A stretch of DNA of 64,000 nucleotides from Omphalotus guepiniiformis (taxonomy: Eukaryota; Basidiomycota; Agaricomycetes; Agaricales; Omphalotaceae), in the NCBI GenBank assembly GCA_028554645.1, contig JAQOOI010000079.1:1550001-1614000 (forward strand), in the 5' to 3' direction. A program made the position numbers and the translations under genes. The notes under the pieces are model-generated. The model was not told the DNA's origin, did not search any database, and worked only from the letters and a program-made list of their open reading frames with translations. Of this stretch, positions 59,386 to 64,000 are shown one piece after another (position 1 is the first letter of the stretch; every line of letters starts with the position of its first letter).

Positions 59386-60111
59386 CGTTTCGAATTACTC
59401 TATTCATACTAATGAAATCGAGATCTTTCTATTGGGACTATCGAAATGAACATGTAAGTCAATATAGGTAAGTATTTGTAATGGAGATACGAACGTCGAA
59501 GAGAGACCCCCAGGAGCCCCCAGGAGACCCACCAAAATGCCGATCCCCGGACCCCCCAACTTGATCCGCAAGAGAAAAAGACTTATTCAGACCGTTTCTG
59601 TGCGTTTCGCAAAGGATTTGCAGGACGAGGTTTTCCCACTTTATGCGGAAGACTGTACAAGAACCGGTCTTTGCAATTTGTCTTGTATCTCGGTTGACAT
59701 CCAGGCTATAGCAACACGCCGTGCACACGTTAGTTCCTCATGTATCATAGAATCTAAGGAGCAGATATCAACGCAGACGGTTACACCCCGGTTACACTTT
59801 TTGCATGAATACAAATATCGTCAAAACCAATCTCTGGGGTCGGATCTTTGCGAACAGATTTTAACGGAGCAAAGGAAACAGAAATGCCAGTCATATTGTG
59901 TAAATCCATGTTTTGCTATGCATACAATACAACACCAATAATTACACTTGTATGCAAAGAGAGAGAAGAAGCGAATGGATGGAGAGATGAATGGTATGTA
60001 TGCAGGACGATTGTAGATGGGTGATTGCAATGCCCAACAGATGCAGATAAATATTTATATATGCTACAACATAACTCTTCAGAGTTTCCACAACGAAAAA
60101 AAGAGATCTAT
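59386..60111. other. Intergenic region
   Basis: Gap between two convergent genes, holding the 3' flanks. A plus-strand frame at 59537-59941 shows no domain. Nothing further seen. Confidence 0.5.
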
Positions 60112-62386
60112 TCATGATGTGCCAGAGGAAGCGAATAATTTATAGGGCAAGAACCAGTGGCGAGCACGGGGTGTACGAAGGTTACTCGGCTTTCGACAAT
60201 TCTGCTTCTCCTGTGACGGAAAGCAGGCCACACCGGAAGTCGCTGAAGACTGAGCGACTGGCACATAGCTTTCCCACTGGCCCATACGTGCTTGAAGTAC
60301 AGGAACCGGCGTTGAGCAGAATGAGACAGCCGTAACAGACTCAGAGGAGCACTCCTCCACTTCTGTATGAGTCGCAGCTGCTTTTGATGGGGTCGGAGTG
60401 CCAGACGAAGACGACGATGTTTGCCAAGTAGCGCGGGGAAAAAATTTGAGTGGTGTAAAGAGAGTCGCCTTGAGCTTAGTCTCGAAGGATTTTTTGTTTG
60501 GGGATATAGGCCTTGGGGGAGGAACAGAAACGTCGGCAACATTCGAAACACATAGAGAGAAGGACTGCTGACTTTGAGCAGGCTGGGACTCTGACCGAGT
60601 CGATAGCGTTGACCAGCCGAAAGCCTCAGGTGAAGGAGCGGACGACCTGGGGTCGAACGAAATATGAGTGGTCGTGAAAGAAGACCTCATAGAAGAATAC
60701 ATTGAAGGAATAGAGACTTGGGTCGCCGAACAGTCCCAGACCATGGGAGACGCCATTTCCTTGTCCTCTGGGGTGCCAGTGCTGTCCCCTAAATGCACCG
60801 ATTGCGGTACGACGATCGACGTCTTTGAAAAGGAACTAGAGCGAGTGATGTAGAACGACTCAGAATTGTGAGGGTCCGAAGGAAACTCTACTGCAGTCTG
60901 CATAGCTGATGATGCAGAAGAGAGGGTGCCGAGGCTGTCACTGTGATAATACCTTGTTCGCGCACAAGCTGTGTCTATTACAAGCGGCTTCCTCTGTGGC
61001 ATAACAGCTCTACCGCCAAAAGAAACATCGAAGCTGTTGGGGGTCACAGGAAAAGATGCGACAGATTCGGAAACACAAGGTGACTGAATAGAAGGAGGTG
61101 TCCTTGGTCTCGTGAATATGTCGCGGCACTCTTCCTGGACCTCAGGCCCACACCCCGAACTATTAGAGTTGAAAGCATATGCAGCAGTTGAACGTGGGAC
61201 ATAATCGACCCAAGGTGAGTCGATGGAAGTCGAGTGACTGGCAAAAATAATGTCGGAAGAAGAAGACTCCTGGCTCCAATGCGACTTGAGCTCGGCAGTC
61301 TGCGACTTGATCGGTGAATGTTTAGTCGCAGACGAATCGCTATCAATCTCCATTCCAGCCTCCCAAGGACAACGTGCCATGCTACCCTCGAAGATCACGC
61401 CATCAGAGTAGAATGTTTCAACCTCTTCGATGGCTTGCCGTAACTCGGGCAGAGTCATGCGTTCCCTCCAATCAACTTCCAAGGTGCGCGTCAAGATGGT
61501 GTTCACTTCCTGCGAGATGGGAAGGACAGTAGGCATGAAATTGACAGGGTCCCGAAGGTACGCTTGAAAGGTCGGATCCGAGGCTGAGGCAGACTTCCAC
61601 GGATTCCGACCGGTAGCAAGGTTCAACAGGATTATACCTAACGACCAGATGTCGTTGAACATAGGCGAATACGTCCCTGTGGGAGCGAACTCTCCACCTT
61701 GACATTCTGTTGAACGAACGATAAGTAATTCGATCAATCATAACGGTTAAGAAAAGCCTACCTGGACTCATATGGTATACGCTACCTGTCCTAAACTCTT
61801 CGCTGAGCTTATCTGTCGTCGCGAGACCAAAGTCTGTGATAGCGACGCGAAGACCACCGTCGAAGCAAAGCACATTTTCCGGTTTCAAGTCACGGTGATA
61901 GATACCGAGCGAATGGCAGTATTCAACGGCATCAAGCAGCTGCAGAAAAACGTGTTTTATGAGATAGTCGTCACCAAGATATCGGCAGCTGTGAAGGATC
62001 TGGGAGAACAGGTCGTGGTCAGGAGCGTAGTCCATGATGATGTACGTGCAATGAAAGTCCTCAATGACACGATGTAAAGTGACGACATTAGGATGTGCGC
62101 TCGCGATCTGATGGAGTGCAATTTCCCGGATGTGAATTTGTCGTTGGCGAGCCGACTGCGTGTGTCGGTGCACGAGGCATTTTACAGCGTACGACTTTGG
62201 CGACGACGAGCAAGTATCTTCTGCACGGTAAACCACACCGTACCCGCCTACACCTAGAACTTCTACAAGTTCCAGAGAGTCATCGTCGATCAAGGTACCA
62301 AGAGGTGGGTGGACAGCGGAAGGAGAGTCGGAGAGCATGACGAGTAAAGGGGACCGGTCTAAACGACGACGAAGGGTAGTCAGCAC
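60112..62386 (-). CDS. Ser/Thr protein kinase, Ran1/Pat1 (Vhs1/Sks1)-like
   Basis: Cytosolic kinase of the Ran1/Pat1 group, which in yeasts controls nutrient response and entry into meiosis. Two exons, 62386-61762 and 61706-60112, give 739 residues. The kinase domain comes first: VEVLGVGGYGVVYRAED (Gly-rich loop), SYAVKCLV (Lys), YHRDLKPENVLCFDG (catalytic loop with Asp), AITDFGLAT (DFG), then across the intron SPECQGGEFAPTGTYSPMFN, which differs from the usual APE and fits the Ran1 group, then DIWSLGIILLNLATGRNPW and the final helix LEVDWRERMTLPELRQAI. The C-terminal 400 residues are Ser/Thr/Pro-rich, as in Ran1-type regulators. Starting at the second Met (MLSDSPSAVHPPL) is equally possible. 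Confidence 0.9.
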
Positions 62387-63873
62387 CCAAATACAATAAG
62401 AAGAAAGAGACCAGGATTGCTGAAGGTTGAGAGGGAAAGCTAATTTAAGGAGAAGAAGTTGACCATGTCACGACTCCAACGTGACGGACATTCCAAGAGG
62501 GCGTGTACAACATGAGGTAAGTGAATGCCAAAGTACTCACACAAGCGTGATGGTCCGATTGCTGTCGTTCACGCTGATGGCACGAACGGACGATGTGATT
62601 GACGAAAAAGCGGTGAGACAGAGAGTAGCCCCACTCAACAAGAGACGTAAAAACATTATGACTTCCATGCTTAGCTATATAACCCAGCCACCATGACTGA
62701 CCAAGGGTCCCAGACTTGGAAGGTTTTCGAAACGGATCTGATCTGCGGAAATCTCTGGCACACACGAAAGGAAGCACCCCGATCTGGGATGTCAGACATT
62801 CATCGAAAGCTGATCGAGGCTAGGGCGCTTCCCCACGGTCGGCACTTTACATATGTGAGACGCACTGCGCATATCAAGTCAGACAAGGCATACGATTGAA
62901 AATGGTAGAGCTGTATTACCTGAATACCTTTTCTCGAGGACCCACCTGTCGCCGAGACAAGCAGTCGAGGAAGGGATTGCTCACTATCCTTGCAGACCCT
63001 GGCCATGCATAGGGGAGGTTGTCCTGGTGAAATTTGGACCACAAAGTCAATGATTTTGCTCGTCATAATTAAGAGCATATGACAGTCGGTGCACCACCAG
63101 TATCTTGATTACCATGTCAGGAGCCGCCAACCCATGACAGCTACCACAATTAGCGCGCCAAAAAATATTGTGCTGCCTGCGGTACCGGAGAGTTTTGTAA
63201 TGTTACTGTACAAGGCTTACGCATGAAAAGCCTATTGTGGCGAATGAATGCAAGATAACTGACCTTTAACTACAATATCAATTTCGAAGTTGCTGCCTGA
63301 TAGAGCGAGCATCTTAGAGCACAGTCCGATAGCGAAAACAACCCTAGGCCTGTCAAGGTAACAACAAGGTTAGAATTTGTAAAGATGAAATGACAGAAAT
63401 GACAGAAATACCAACTACAATCGGTATCCGGCCACTTATAGCCATGATGCAATTCATGATTCAATGAAAAGTGGCTTTTGATTTGTCAGCGACCGAGCAT
63501 TGTTTCTATGTACTTTCGGAGTTTGCAGACCATGCATATATCGATCTCCCATTGTACGAAGAAGCGATGGCCCAATTTGAAGCCATCATTGTGGATTGGG
63601 AGTGGACCGTTCGCGTACCAGCTTCTCACGACCGCGTTGTTTGGTGGTACTTTGACCACGTGATCCTACCGTTTAAGATGCTCGCTGGAAAGCCTCCCTT
63701 CCTGTTCACCACCACCTTCATCGGTATCATCCTGCGAAGTATCTCTCCTCGACGACCTTAAGCCTAGACTTTCGGCGACTTCTTCTCTTCATATCCTCTT
63801 CACCTCTACCGAGAATTTTCATCTGGCCTAAGCCTCGTGTTTTTTTGACGTCGTCACTGCGGTCCTTATTATC
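62387..63873. other. Intergenic region
   Basis: About 1.5 kb without a supported gene. Short frames at 62693-62899 and 63471-63761 show no family features. The last 100 bp before 63874 are pyrimidine-rich, like a fungal promoter and leader. Confidence 0.45.
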
Positions 63874-64000
63874 ATGTCTGCTCGACCTTTCACAGTTTTT
63901 ACCGATACTACTCCCGATGTTTCCACTTCGAAACCTACTAGCCTACCCAAATTAAAACCTTCGACGTCATCGTCCAATATCTTGGCTGTTCTCTCTGGTA
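63874..64000 (+). CDS. N-terminal part of an unidentified protein (cut by window end)
   Basis: Open frame starts MSARPFTVFTDTTPDVSTS and continues Ser/Pro/Lys-rich to the window edge with no stop. The ATG follows a pyrimidine-rich leader. The disordered start with a PFTVFTD stretch recalls regulatory cell-cycle proteins, but 42 residues are too few to assign a family. Confidence 0.5.
   Translation, partial: MSARPFTVFTDTTPDVSTSKPTSLPKLKPSTSSSNILAVLSG

Noticed and set aside
63471..63761. 96-codon plus-strand frame near the window end
   Set aside because: No domain, no clear start context, and it lies in the promoter side of the next gene.

Overview
This window is nuclear DNA of a filamentous basidiomycete, most likely an agaricomycete (mushroom-forming) fungus. 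Genes are dense and cut by many short GT-AG introns of roughly 48-70 bp. The conserved genes read as fungal orthologs. The repeats are typical of Agaricomycetes: a Plavaka-type DNA transposase, a gag-only LTR element, local alcohol oxidase copies, an F-box-like gene and a basidiomycete-type protein of unknown function. I cannot name the genus. All exon coordinates are hand-made from splice signals, reading phase and remembered family sequence; no alignment was run.

Left arm (1-14.8 kb), mostly housekeeping: 3' part of POP4 (RNase P/MRP), an auxin-efflux-carrier-like transporter, protein-L-isoaspartate methyltransferase, a MAPEG/microsomal GST3-like protein, an unrecognised 800-residue coiled-coil and acidic protein, and an MSS4-type phosphatidylinositol-4-phosphate 5-kinase.

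Repeat-rich block (15-30 kb): an AT-rich Plavaka element with an apparently intact transposase, a 43-bp tandem hairpin repeat in front of it and a small upstream ORF; an uncharacterised gene with an Arg-Gly tract; a frame-shifted copy of the HPC2/ubinuclein (HUN) domain; a tRNA-like B box; AT-rich palindromic DNA; a broken F-box-like gene; and alcohol oxidase copy 1 (minus strand).

Middle (31-44.7 kb): a PC-esterase/SGNH membrane protein with an odd intron, a class I histone deacetylase, a perilipin-like lipid-droplet protein and separase.

Second repeat-rich block (44.8-54.6 kb): a third alcohol oxidase relic holds an LTR element with 175-bp LTRs that look identical, a 5-bp target duplication, a gag gene and no pol (a terminal-repeat retrotransposon with GAG). 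Its primer-binding region pairs with 10 nt of its own LTR, as in self-priming Tf1/sushi elements. Then come a truncated protein-kinase C-lobe, a phenol-2-monooxygenase-like flavoprotein with an apparent frameshift, and alcohol oxidase copy 2 (plus strand).

Right arm (56-64 kb): an unrecognised protein with a probable mitochondrial leader, divergent from mitochondrial ribosomal protein uS5m; a Ran1/Pat1-like kinase; and the first exon of an unidentified gene cut by the window end. There are no operons. Functional links are loose: the alcohol oxidase and flavoprotein copies suggest peroxide-producing or aromatic catabolism, and the kinases, separase and deacetylase are ordinary cell-cycle and chromatin genes.
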